From assembly GCF_954871325.1 (NCBI RefSeq), contig NC_088776.1, positions 55,841,301 to 55,905,300 of the forward strand: DNA of 64,000 nt, given 5' to 3'. The notes below the pieces were generated by a model. The model had not been told where the DNA came from. It worked only from the letters and a program-made list of their open reading frames with translations, and ran no database searches. Numbering within the stretch: the stretch's first letter is position 1; each line of letters opens with the position of its first letter. Made by a program: the position numbers and the translations under genes. Origin of the DNA: Gordionus sp. m RMFG-2023. Lineage: Eukaryota; Nematomorpha; Gordioida; Chordodea; Parachordodidae. Of this stretch, positions 27,195-38,705 are shown in pieces.

Positions 27195-27640
27195 CAATGA
27201 TATATATAACATAGATTGGCGATTCATTCATTAAATGCATGATATCACATTGCAATCAGCTGTAGCGCCATTTTGTAGTTTGGATATCCATTATTTGTCA
27301 GCATGAAATATTAATACATATATAATATTGCCAAAACTAGTCTACGAAGATAATTTATTTTGAAAAGTTTCCATTTATATATTATTTTTCTTATATTCTC
27401 AAATATTATGGTAAGATTATAATTTGTTTTAATTATTTCTTAGTCTAGTGAATTTTTATGAACAAAGATTAGCTGATTATACCTAAAAAAAATGATTCTA
27501 AGACTAACCCTCCTTTTAATTTTTTAAAATATAGTTTAACATAATTCAGTATGGACTTATAAATCATATGTTAATGCATTTTAGGATACATACAAAACAT
27601 GTCTTCTAATATCACTATAATTTATTATTTTATTTAGAAA

Positions 27641-28441
27641 ATGGGAGTGTGCTGTGTTCAGAATTGTAATAAAACAATTCCATGACAAGTATCCTGGAAA
27701 TTGGAAAGGAGTTATTAATTGGAGAAAATCCTAAAATAAAGTATTATATTTAACTTATAACAAGAGTTATTCATTAAATTTTAATATAATAATATTTTTT
27801 TAAGGTTCTTTTTAACGTATAAAACATCACAAGATCATTTAGAATTATATTTTTGTAGTATTCGTAGCAGGAGTGGATTTAATGATAATCCATCAGCTTA
27901 TCAACTACGATCTGCTGTTCGCACTACATTAATAGCGAAATTAGATCCAACAATCACGGGAAATAGCATTTCCTTAGATAATACACACGTATTATGTTCA
28001 AATTTTCAAAATAATCATAATGATGTTAACATTATCAAACCTATAGCCAATCTAGTACCCATACCCACCACTTCATCTTATTATTTTAGAAACACAAACC
28101 CACATATCCCGAAATTATCTTTATATTTAGATAATGTATCAACTTATATATCGGGATATATTGTACACCAACTTATTAAAGAAAAAAAGCTACGTTGTGA
28201 TGTTTGCATTACAGCAATGGTTAGTGATTCTTATAATGATAATAATATCAATAATATGCTAATAAATATTAAAAATAATGGGGGGGGGGGGGGGTTGGTG
28301 ATACCTTCTACTAGTATGTCCAAACTATGCAGAATATGTGAAAGTTCATTTAGAACTTATCAAAATGAAATCACACATAAAAATATTTTAAAAAAAATTG
28401 AAGTATTAATTTTTTCCAAAATAATAGGTACAAATATTTAA
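27641..28441 (+). pseudogene. P-element/THAP9-type transposase remnant
   Basis: A short 5' piece at 27641 starts MGVCCVQNCNK, which could be the first cysteines of a THAP zinc finger, but it is interrupted soon after. From 27805 (after a TTTTTTTAAG acceptor) an open frame reads FLTYKTSQDHLELYFCSIRS, then SGFNDNPSAYQLRSAVR and YISGYIVHQLIKEKKLRCDVC. These are the conserved C-terminal motifs of P-element and THAP9 transposases (LTYKxSQDHLExFF, GGxNxNPT). The central catalytic part is missing, so this is an internally deleted copy. A poly-G run (28279-28292) lies inside the frame. Confidence 0.8.
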
Positions 28442-29552
28442 AAGAAATGAGTTTAATATTTTTTGAATAGGCACAAATCTCTTTATTGATCTGATCATAT
28501 CATTGAACATGAAATTGGGTACAGCCATTTTCAAATTTTTGTAAAATTAATTGTTCAAAAGTAAACAATTATTAGATTTTATACTATTTTTTTTAAAGAT
28601 ATTTAAATATTAGATTTTATCATTTTGCTTACTTAAGAAACCAGGAATTGAGAACTGGTATGCGACAGAATCTTACGAAAGCAATACAATTTAATAATCA
28701 ATAAGTCATCATATATAATAATATATATATCTTCTTTTATATTTTAAAAATTATATTGTATAAGGAATGACCATATATTAGGCATATTATAAAAATTATG
28801 ATCTTATATATTATCTATGCTAATTAATTATATTAATTTTTTATAGGTGATGATATAATCAAAAATGACAAAAATGTACTCAAAAATAATATGAAAGTGA
28901 ATTGTTGCAATATCTTTTCCTTTTCAAGGCCTATACATTTATATCATTATATACTTATTAAATATACTTTAAATAAATGATTTATATAATATAATTTATA
29001 CTCAAGCAAAAAATGATATTATTACATTATGTATTTATTGAAAAAAAATAAAAGATATTTTTTTATTTGTCATTTATAATTAAGATGAAATAATCAAAAC
29101 ATAACAAATGATCAACTATGAAGAGAATCTTAATAGTATATACTTTTGGAGTTATCTTTAGTTCTTCCTTTATAATAAAATTAATAATACAAAATAAAAA
29201 AATTAACAGCACCTATTTCTCTTATTAGTAACAAAATTTGTAGATTTTATTTAATTTTATCTATACAGGTCTATTTTTTACATAAACTTATGAGTGATTA
29301 TTGTTTTAAGTTATAAGCCACTATATTATATAAAATTAAAAGTACTAGCTACTACAATAAATATAGGTGCATCTATGATATTTATTATTAAGACAGGAAT
29401 CATAAAAGATTATATATGTAAAATATAAAAATAATATATTTATTATTTTTAATTAAAAGATTCTATAAATGAACAACATGTGTGTAACAAGATTTTTATT
29501 GAAATATCAAGTGAATTTGATAAAACTATAAAAGCTAATATTCTTGGAAATG
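28442..29552. other. 3' part of the P-like transposon, no ORF
   Basis: AT-rich sequence between the transposase remnant and the direct repeats. The first about 100 bp may continue the transposase gene through a small intron (about 28429-28470, ending TTTTTTGAATAG), with ISLNMKLGTAIFKFL as the last readable residues. The rest shows nothing recognisable. Confidence 0.4.
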
Positions 29553-29928
29553 AGGGGTGGTAGTGTGGCTTTTTATATATGTATATCTTGAGTCTTATAT
29601 TTTAAATTACTAATAAAATGAATTGAAGAACTTGCTAAAATCATCAGTTGAGGTGAGAATTTATTTTGTATTGGTATAGATAATTTAAAAATAATGATTG
29701 AGGCATTTGATCCATATTGGTTAAAGGAATCTGGGTGGTAAGGTTAATTGGAGATTATTTGGTGGATTTTTTGAGGGTATAATAGATAGAGGTATGGAAT
29801 ATTTTGCATGAAGGGTGGTATTGTGGCTTTTTAAATATGTATATCTTGAGTCTTATATTTTAGATTACTAATAAAATGAATTGAAGAACTTGTTAAAATC
29901 ATCAGTTGAGGTGAGAATTTATTTTGTA
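29553..29928 (+). repeat. Direct repeat pair of about 118 bp
   Basis: 29553-29670 and 29810-29928 are near-identical in the same orientation. Both run from a GGGTGGTA-TGTGGCTTTTTA block to GGTGAGAATTTATTTTGTA, with only a few mismatches. They are separated by about 140 bp of unique sequence. The second copy ends exactly where the LINE tail (TACGTGATACGTGATA) begins, so the LINE boundary and the repeat boundary coincide. Confidence 0.75.
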
Positions 29929-32900
29929 ATGATATACGTGATACGTGATATATAGCGCTTATGCCCTCTAGTGTTGAAATGCAACAGAGCTACGCTAGGT
30001 TTTCCTCATTTCCATCTTATTGGAACAGTTAAATTTGGGTATAAAAGTTAAAATATGAGGAGCCCTCCACACGTTTGTGGGCAAGCCGCACCTACTTGTA
30101 GGCGCAACATTTCGAAAAATATTACTTAAACCTCTATAGGCTTATATAAAAGGGAATGGGACAAAAAAAGAGCCTATACCCAATAACTACAGTGAAAGTT
30201 AATTACGTTGTGGTGGGTTGAGGACAATTTACCATTAAAAATATTTACTATATTAAACAATTTTTAGTAAGGAAATATAAAATATACTTATGAGAGGATT
30301 TGAATGCATGATGGTATTGGAAATGTTTGATAATGATGAGTTTATATTTTTTGAAATTTATTACGATGGTAAATATACTATAGGATTAATGGGAGATGAT
30401 AATGTAACATACATTATGAGAATGTATTTTTGTATTTATTGAAGGTAACTTCTCTTGATGCGAAACAGTTTTTTAATGGATCTTTTATTGTTGTTCAGTT
30501 TAATGAATTGTCTCATGTTAACGTTTAGATCCATTATATCTTTTATAGTTTTATAGTACCATAATGTTTTGTATTTTGTGTACTGTTTACCTTTATATGA
30601 GTACAGCCATGTTATGGCATCATGGACTAAATTATTATCAGAGTTTCTTATTACATGGCCTAATAACTGAATCCGTCTTTTCTTAAGAGTAATATTCACT
30701 GGTGTGTGAGTAGACTTCCTCCAAAGATTCGAGTTAGAGATTACTCTTGGATAGAAAATCCCGTGTATCGTACGAAGACAATTATTTATAAAAGATTGAA
30801 ACCGTCTAATCTCTGTTTTGTTTGCCTCCCAGATATCTCCACCATATAATGCAATTGGAACAATCAACGAGTTGAATATTCTCAATCTAGTAAACACTGA
30901 AATTTCGCTAGCTTTCCATATTTTCATATATCTGTAGAAAGCACCTCTAGCTTTCTGTATTCTCGTCTTCATCTCCTCTTTACAACTTCTTTTGTTATCC
31001 AAGATTACCCCTAAGTATTTTATATTCTCTACTATTTTCACTGTATTCCCTCCAACTGTAAATCTTGAATTGAAGGCGCATTTGGGGAGGGAAGAATAAC
31101 CGTTTTGTTAAAGTTGATCCTAAGTCCAACTCTATAGCTTACTGTCTCCATTAGATAAAGTAGATTTTTGGTCTCTTCAATGCTTTTCGAAATCACTACA
31201 ATATCATCTGCATAGGATACTATCCTATTAACAAAAAAAATTTTCCTATGTCTACTAGATCTGCAGCTCCCAATACTTCTTTTATTATTTTATTGATGAT
31301 TATGTTAAATAGGAGAGGTGAGAGGGTACAGCCTTGTTTTACCCCTTTTTTAATCCTGAAAAAGGGAGAGATTTTATTATTTATTTTGAAACAAGCGAAT
31401 AAATTCGAATAGTGATTTTTTAAGATACGAATTATCTGGGTTTCAATACCACATTCTACAAGCGTTTCCCACAACGCTTCATGATTAACATTATCGAATG
31501 CTCTACTGAAATCAATAAATGTGTAAAATGACGGAATCTTATATTTATAACACTTTTGCATTATAATCTTCAGAGATAATATGGGTTCTAGTATATTTTT
31601 ATTTGGCCTGTAAGCACAAATATATTTAGAAAAAAGATTAGGCGTCGAATGAACAATCTTATTCTTTATAAGTACCATAAATATCTTTGACACACAAGAT
31701 GTTAAAGCACACGCCCGATAATCAGTGAATTTCAGAGGGTTTGCAGTTTTGGGAAAATTGCATATAAGGGACTTGTTCCATTCAGTAGGGGTACTTCCGT
31801 TCTCCCATATTTTATTGAATAGGGCTAGTAGGAAAGAAGATGTCGTTCTAGGTGCAATCTTCAGATGTTCCGCCGTAATGTTGTCAAGCCCCGGAGCTTT
31901 ATTGTTTCGTAATTTCTTTATTACATTCATAATTTCCATTACAGTGAACCCAGACTGGGGTGAAGCCATATTTATATTTACACTTGTTGCTCTAGTTACT
32001 TTACGTCCATCGAAAACCGTAATATAGTAATCGAGCCACAGCGCCATCTGTTCATCTTGATCAATTATTATTTTACCATCATTTAATACTATTGAGGGTA
32101 CCTTCTGAAAACTGTTAGGTTTACAAAAATATTTTAATTTCTTATATGCATCATGTAGTCTATTTTCTCTTACATCTTTGTCAATATCAAACGCTTTCTT
32201 CGCACTATAAACCCGTCTATCTCTCCGCAGTAATCTTTGTATCATCTTCCAAAGATCCTTATTAGAGCTAAACGCTGTTCTTAACTGGTTTATTTTCTCC
32301 AGGGTATCATTCGCCATCCACTCCTTCCTATGGATAAGACTTACATCTGGCAATACTTTGTATGTGTCGACTAGGGCATCTTTAAAAAGATTCCAGCTTT
32401 TCTCAACACTTGCAAGCCTAATAGTGTTCAAATAGCTGGCTTCTTTCCCACTTAATATCTCATCAAAATATCTTACATCATCTAATGTTCTTATTTTACT
32501 CAGTTTGCGAGTTATTACATTACACAAGGGAGTAGCGCTAGATCTAGTAGAAGATTGTCTATTTCCGTTATGATACCCCCATAAATTTTTAACTATAATA
32601 ATTGCTCTAAGCAGTCTATGATCTGACAAGTTCATATTAGTTAGGGCTTTAACATCCACTAACCAACGATGAATATTCGAGATGAAGAAGTCAATTTGTG
32701 ATTGCTGCTGAGCTCTTACAAAGGTATACGTATTCCTATCACTATGACTAAAAAAAGTGTTTTCAATTTTGAAATCTTTATTACAACAGAAGTCAAGTAA
32801 TTTCTTACTGTATTCGCTATTACTATGTACTAAGGTAGCGTGCCCAGTAACATTTCTATTCATATATTCCACTTCTCTGCCTATATCCATATATAGAGAA

Positions 32901-32930
32901 TTTAAAAATATAATAATAATAATGATGAGG
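29929..32930 (-). mobile_element. LINE retrotransposon, 5' truncated, nested in the P-like element
   Basis: A minus-strand non-LTR retrotransposon. The longest open frame (31220 to about 32900) begins inside an endonuclease-like region (NLSDHRLLRA) and runs into reverse transcriptase: KLRNNKAPGLDNITAEHLK, FIDFSRAFDNVNHEALWETL, KKGVKQGCTLSPLLFN. The catalytic YADD lies at 31203-31214 in a neighbouring frame, and NIKYLGVILD plus the RRIQLLGHVIRNSD tail follow in a third (30436-31041). There are thus at least two frameshifts, and the element is dead. The 5' end stops next to the P-element right terminal repeat. The 3' end shows a short GATACGT-type tandem tail near 29930-29955. Clade not assigned. 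Confidence 0.85.
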
Positions 32931-33039
32931 CATTTGATCAACGTTCTGGCTACAAAATGGCGCCACAGCTGATTGCAATGTGAGGACGTTTTTAATGAAT
33001 GAATCGCCAATCTATGTTATATATATCATTGAATATATC

Positions 33040-36000
33040 ACTCCAATGTCTAAGCTAACAAATAAACTCGGTTCGGGCTTTCTAGCTTATCTTTAAGAAT
33101 TATTATAGCTATGCCATTTTTGACCCTGGATACGACAAATCTTAAAATGATAAATTTGTGGAGCAATGAGGTGAGTGGTAAAGAGTAAAATTTGTGAGAC
33201 TATAATTTTCAAGGGCAACGACCTTATATGATATTTAAGTAGGTTATCTGATTGTAAATCTACCCACTAAACCTTAATATTTTACCGATTTATTTGTAAT
33301 GATCGCCGATGTTAAATAAGTCTGATTTAAAAATTTATTTTATTAACACCTTTAGGTAATATAATTTTAGTTTATATTAACATTATTTTAAAATTAATTT
33401 ATTTTGACAATTGATATATATTTTGATTTCAAGTTAAATTTAATTTTAAACGAACATTTTCATTTTATATAATTGGTTATTTCATGATTTATTTATTTTT
33501 TAAAAAAATTATAAAAGGAACATATTGGAACATATTTTTTTGGTTAAAGGAGGATAAATAAAATGTAATTCATAATAATAAAAATAATTTGATATTGGTA
33601 TAATTTTAAAAAAAATGATAAAACATTAAAACATTAAAATATTAAAACAAATATATAAAAAAATGTAAAAATATATAAAATTACTAAATAAAAATATACA
33701 TTAATAGTATCGAAGATCTTAAAAAGAGCTTAATTTAATAATGAAAATGTATCTAAAAAGCAAGATCAAAATAAAATTTTAAAAAATAATAATAATAAAG
33801 AAAAAATGTATTATGCGTAATAAAAATGTAATTTATTTTAATATGAATAATCAAAATGTAATTGTAATAATATATAGAATAAAAAAAGTTATATTATATC
33901 ATAATTCTTCATCCGAGATAAAACCATTTTGAATGACCATATTCCTATTGATACTCAAAACACATGTGTAAGTATAGGAACCGCTGATAAGTCTATAGAA
34001 CCGTAGCCAAGAATTTTTAGTTGATGGGGAAAGGGCAAAGGTTAATTTAGAGGGGCCAATATTTTTTTGAAGTAAAACAATTAGTTAGGCACTCATAAAG
34101 ATATTTTGCTATTTTTATTAATAATTTGTAAAAGACAAATTTTATCTTTAAATTATTATATAAATAAATTTAATTCTAAATTCTGTGTAATTTTTTTCCA
34201 CAAGTCATTAATATAAATTTTGTTTACTTCGATCTTTAATCGATTCTCCAGTGCTCGACAGAACTCTCTTTAGTGTTGATAATGAGGCCTCACAAAAAGG
34301 CGCTGATACATGATAATAGCTGCTGAGTAATATTTATACAATTTTTTAAATGCAAGATGTTATTTTTTTTTATACATAATATTTACGATATTTTTCAAAT
34401 TATCTTACTTTAATTTCTGCCACTAATAATCCATTTGCTATTTTCATTTCATGATGTAACATTTTCATATTTAGTTAGATAATAATTCAAACGAAGTCTT
34501 TTTATTTGATATAAAAAATTTGGGTTAAGGGGGGGGGGGGGCAATGTATTAAAATATGATAGAAGATTTATCATATTTTGTAAATCTATCTAAAAAAAAC
34601 ATTTACTCAAATCAAAAGAATTATCACTTCTTTTATTTTTTAATATATTAATTGTGGAATCTTTTAGCACCTACTATATTAGTACCTACTGACTGTAGAT
34701 ACTTATTTGGTGTATTAGATGTTTCTAAATGACCTGTATACCTCTGGTCTAAAAGTGTCTTAAAGGTATGGCCTGTATATTTAATGGAAAACGTCTAAAG
34801 AAATTTACAATGCTATTAATAAATTAGAAAATTAGATATGATATCAATTTTGAACCACAAGATGCAACTTGTGGTTGTAGCTAATAATAATAAAAATCTC
34901 TCCATTTGAGCCGATTTTTAAAAACGGCTAAATCAGTATTTTATCCAGAAAATTATTACGCAAGCCAGAAGATTTTGCTCATAAGTGTCTCAAAGATTTA
35001 GACATCTATTAGCAAAATATCGAGGCTTTTAGGCAATATTTTTCTGGCTAAAATATCGAGTTAGTAGTTTTTAAAAATCGGTTCAAATGTAGCAATTATG
35101 CATCACTAGTTGTAGCAATGTATATAAGACACTATTTTACTAACTCTTTTAGGGTTTGTACTCATCCATTTTCGTCAGACATAACGTTTGCATGATCATA
35201 TGCCTTTATTATATTCGATAAATAAATATTTACTTCATTAAGTTGCTTTAAAATACAATTAGTATTGCTTTCAGTAGAAAGACTGTAAATTAATAATTTC
35301 TATTAAAATTTCTTTGATTTCTCTAGAAATATAACGAGTAATTATGCTCAGGTTTTCACAACTTGTTTATTAATTTGTTTAAATGAAATAAATAATCTTA
35401 TAAATTTATGTTGTATTTTCATTTAGATTAAATAATGGTGTATTAAAATTTAATAGCTAAATAAAAAAAATTTTAATTTTGGGGCCAAATTATTTTTGAA
35501 GGTGACCTGCCCCCCCCGTGGCTATGGCCTTGTGAGTCTATAGCCAACTCACTATCTAATTAACCAGGCAACCCTGCCACTAGGGTAGAGGGGGTATGAT
35601 GCAAGATTTTCTTTGAAATACAAGGGAGATAGGATAATATGCAAAAGAAAGGATGGTGGAAGGTATGGCTATGCTAATCTAATTTTGATAATTTTTCTTC
35701 TTTTTTCTTGCTAAAATATATCTAGGAGATAGAGAAAAATAATCTAACTACTTTTTAAATTATTTTTTTGTGGCGTGTGATATTCTTATTTAATAAAAAG
35801 TGCGAAGATTTTATACATATCAAAAATTGACCTGAATTAGCATAATCTATTTGTGCCATGACTGATCCATCATGTGTGTGCCTTTATTGTGAAAACTAAT
35901 TTTTTATCCAATATTCTTAATTTGCTATATATGTATTAACAATAAAAATTTTGCGTTGTGTTAAATTTGATATTTGCCATCCTTACTCCGAAGGCCAATC

Positions 36001-36811
36001 ATATTACCAATGTCGTTGGTAAATAGTAAAAAGCACTACTTTTACTTAACCCTAAGTAGGGTCCACAGTGTAAAAGGTAAGAAGGGGCTAATGATGAGTC
36101 TCTACAATGATATAATAAGTTTAATAAAAAAAATTTATGCAATAGAGAAGAATACCTGCAATATAACCCCGGTCTAGCTATATGTTGACAAATTCACGCC
36201 TATTTAATTTTATTTGTATTTTTTTAATATATTGGACTTAGTATCCATCTTTCGTAAAATTATATTTCATACCCTAACCCTGTTACATGCGTAGATTCAT
36301 TATAAATGAAAAATTTTGCTAAATTTTCTGGTGCCTTTTATTGGTAAACAAAATTTTACTTTTTATTTTAGACCATTTTTTAGGTTTTGCCCCATTCTGC
36401 CCACCTCCCTCCCCTCTAATTTATTTAAGTGAAAAGTTGGGAAATTTTGTAGATATCGAGTAGTATCGTTTATTAAATTTCATCAATTTATTACAAACAA
36501 ACTAAAATAATTCTAATATTGATTCTAAATACAAACAAAAAATATTTAAAAAAATAGCAATTTTAATAACTTTAACGTTATCTTATTTCTTTTTCCTAAC
36601 TCAATATTATTTCATGCCACATACGACATTCTAAATTGTTTTTCAATTATATATTTTTTCAATAGATTAATTTTAAAAAAAAATCTTATATGTGAGAGTT
36701 TTAAAGTTAATAGACATTTCTGTAAAATCAAAAATAAGACAAAAAGAAATGACAAAAATTCAAATCGTTAAAAGTTACATGGATACTTTAAAAGTAAAAG
36801 TTAATTTTGAT
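33040..36811. other. Repeat-rich AT region, no gene found
   Basis: No exon is supported. It contains a fold-back repeat (34905-35100), a poly-G run near 34529-34541 and otherwise A/T-rich DNA. The open frame at 35974-36177 has no recognisable features. Confidence 0.5.
34905..35100. repeat. Fold-back repeat, family member 1
   Basis: The left arm (TTTGAGCCGATTTTTAAAAACGGCTAAATC) and right arm (GATATTTTAGCC-type string ending TTTTTAAAAATCGGTTCAAATG) are inverted copies. They enclose ATTTTATCCAGA, TTACGCAAGCCAGAAGATTTTG and GACATCTATTAGCAAAATATCGAGG. The same string order recurs near 37868, 47025, 49385 and 59020, and in part near 58060. This is a non-autonomous inverted-repeat element. Confidence 0.65.
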
Positions 36812-37474
36812 CAATGGCATATATAATACCTATACTGACGATTCATTCATTAAAATGCATTTTTAAGCGTCGTTAAAAGCAAATCAGCAGGACCCGCCAT
36901 TTTGGTAACAAATATAGAAATTATTCTCATGTTAAAAAAAGTACTTTTAAATTGATAACTTGCTTCCTAATCGCAAAACAATCCCCTTTTAATAATATTA
37001 AATAAATATAATAAACATTACTATAAGTCCACTTTATTTATGTACATATAACATTATATTTCATAAACATATTAAATCTTCCCAATCAATCCCGTCTTCA
37101 TCCAATAACATGTCTTCTTCACTCCAAATCGCAAACAAAGAAACTTTTATTGTTCTTTTCTAAAAACAACCCATGTGTTCATCTCGTTTTGCTCTCATCC
37201 ACCAGGAAAACTAATTCCCCTGTCAGAAAATAACTGACAATTGATGTATATTATTTTAAATTTAGTTCTTCTTTTTTTCAACAGCTACAACCCTTATTAT
37301 CTTGATGATCCGGTAATTCTTTAACAAAGTTTGCATCAGATATAGGAATAAATTAGGCTCTCATTTAAAATTTTAATAATGATTAGTGTAACCAAGATGG
37401 CGTCTCCAGCTGATTTGCATTGATGTACACTTTTAATGAATGAATCGTCAGTCTAGGTATTATATATGTCATTG
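36812..37474. mobile_element. P-element-like MITE, intact ends
   Basis: A 663-bp element runs from CAATGGCATATATAATACC to GGTATTATATATGTCATTG with long terminal inverted repeats. Flanks ATTTTGAT (36804-36811) and ATTTTGAT (37475-37482) are a perfect 8-bp target-site duplication. Subterminally it carries AATCAGCAGGACCCGCCATTTTGGTAAC and, at the other end, the inverted form with CAGCTG. There is no transposase frame. The end sequence relates it to the transposon at 27195-33031. Confidence 0.8.
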
Positions 37475-37867
37475 ATTTTGATATAATAAAAAATGACGTT
37501 AAATCTTTTAACGACCAAAAAAATACCAATTTTAGAACTTTAATATAAAATATCTCAAGGATATAAAATGAGATTTTAAAAAAAACTAATCAAGTCGATC
37601 ACTTCAACAAAAACCAATTATTTGTATGTTATTTATTAAATACACCGGGGTATTAAAATGCTTATTATGAAGAACCACGTTTTCACCGCTAATTTCAAAA
37701 TTTAAAGCCAAAGATCAAAACTTATTTAAGGGTTAGATTAAACTGCGACATTTAATATTGATTTCATTAAGTTATGTTCTTTAATCGGGGACCAAGATTT
37801 TCTTAAAATGGGGAAAATATCTTTATAGATCCAATTAAACATTAAGCCAGTATTAACCGTCATTGTT

Positions 37868-38037
37868 AAATAGCTCTATTTGAGCCGATTGGAATTTAAA
37901 TATATTAACCAGATAATCATTACCTAAACCTCGGGATTACGATAATATATGTTCAAACCTTTATGCTATCTATGATCTGAATCTTCATGCTTGCGTGTTA
38001 TTTTCCTGAATAAAATATTTGTTATAAAAATCGGCAA
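37868..38037. repeat. Fold-back repeat, family member 2
   Basis: Starts TTTGAGCCGATT and ends GAATAAAATATTTGTTATAAAAATCGGC. The right arm (AATCTTCATGCTTGCGTGTTATTTTCCTGAATAAAATA) is the inverted form of the 34905 copy's left portion. The copy is diverged. Confidence 0.5.
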
Positions 38038-38394
38038 AAAAACAAGTCTAAACCTAACCCATTAACAATTTTGTCACCCTACTCCAACATCTAAGGTTTG
38101 TTAGAACCTTTTGATATTCCATAACAATGATTATCACTCTTGATTGATAAGTTATCAGTGACTAATTGAAAATATTTTTATATTCTGTTATTTGACCCTC
38201 CCAGACACTTAACTCAAGTAATGGCATAGAAGTTTTCTCAACCATAGAATTTATTCTTTCTCCTTAATAGATATAATTTAAAAGACAAATTTATACTGTA
38301 TATAGGGTTTAATATTATTTGTTAGGTATATATATAGTGATAAAAAAAAATTTTTTTTAATAAAAATATATTTCTATTTATATAGTTCGATTTA

Positions 38395-38705
38395 AGTGTA
38401 TATATCATACGCGATCCAGGATTTTCTGAGAGGAAACACTATTAGTCAAGTTTTTTTTCGCCATCAATTCTATTGGAGGTCTTTAGATGCACTTATAGAA
38501 GACATTTGGCTATATTATATTTTTATAAAAATAATTTTGGGTTTTGGCTTTCATATTTCTTCTTCCAAAAATTTTGTATTGAAATCATTATTTTAAAAAA
38601 TTATTAATTTTTTACTAATCTTTCCTCCAAATTCTTCTTTATAAATGATATATTGTATAAATTTTTATAAAGAGGTAGGAGGGGGGGGAGGTTATTTGGT
38701 TACGC
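38395..38705. repeat. Dispersed repeat related to 50335-50430
   Basis: The block around 38590-38690 (TTTATAAATGATATATTGTATA followed by an AGGAGGGGGGGAGG run) resembles 50335-50430, where the same TAATGATATATTGTATACAT string precedes GGAGGGGGAGAGGGG. The 5' part has GCGATCCAGGATTTTC, which resembles CTGGATACGCCACTG on the other strand near 57250. It is probably a transposon end family; superfamily not assigned. Confidence 0.4.

Larger units (their letters stand above)
27195..33031 (+). mobile_element. P-element-like transposon with nested LINE
   Basis: The left end CAATGATATATATAACATAG... is repeated in inverted orientation at the right end (...CTATGTTATATATATCATTG). The first 41 bp are identical, and similarity continues for about 85 bp through CAGCTG and GCCATTTTGTAG motifs. 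Flanks are GATATATC (27187-27194) and AATATATC (33032-33039), an 8-bp target-site duplication with one mismatch. Eight base pairs is the P-element size. Inside lies a transposase remnant (27641-28441) with clear P/THAP9 C-terminal motifs. The right half is occupied by a LINE in the opposite orientation. The copy is internally deleted and not functional as it stands. Confidence 0.82.

Noticed and set aside
31725-32027. Plus-strand open frame of 100 codons
   Set aside because: Antisense shadow of the LINE reverse transcriptase frame.
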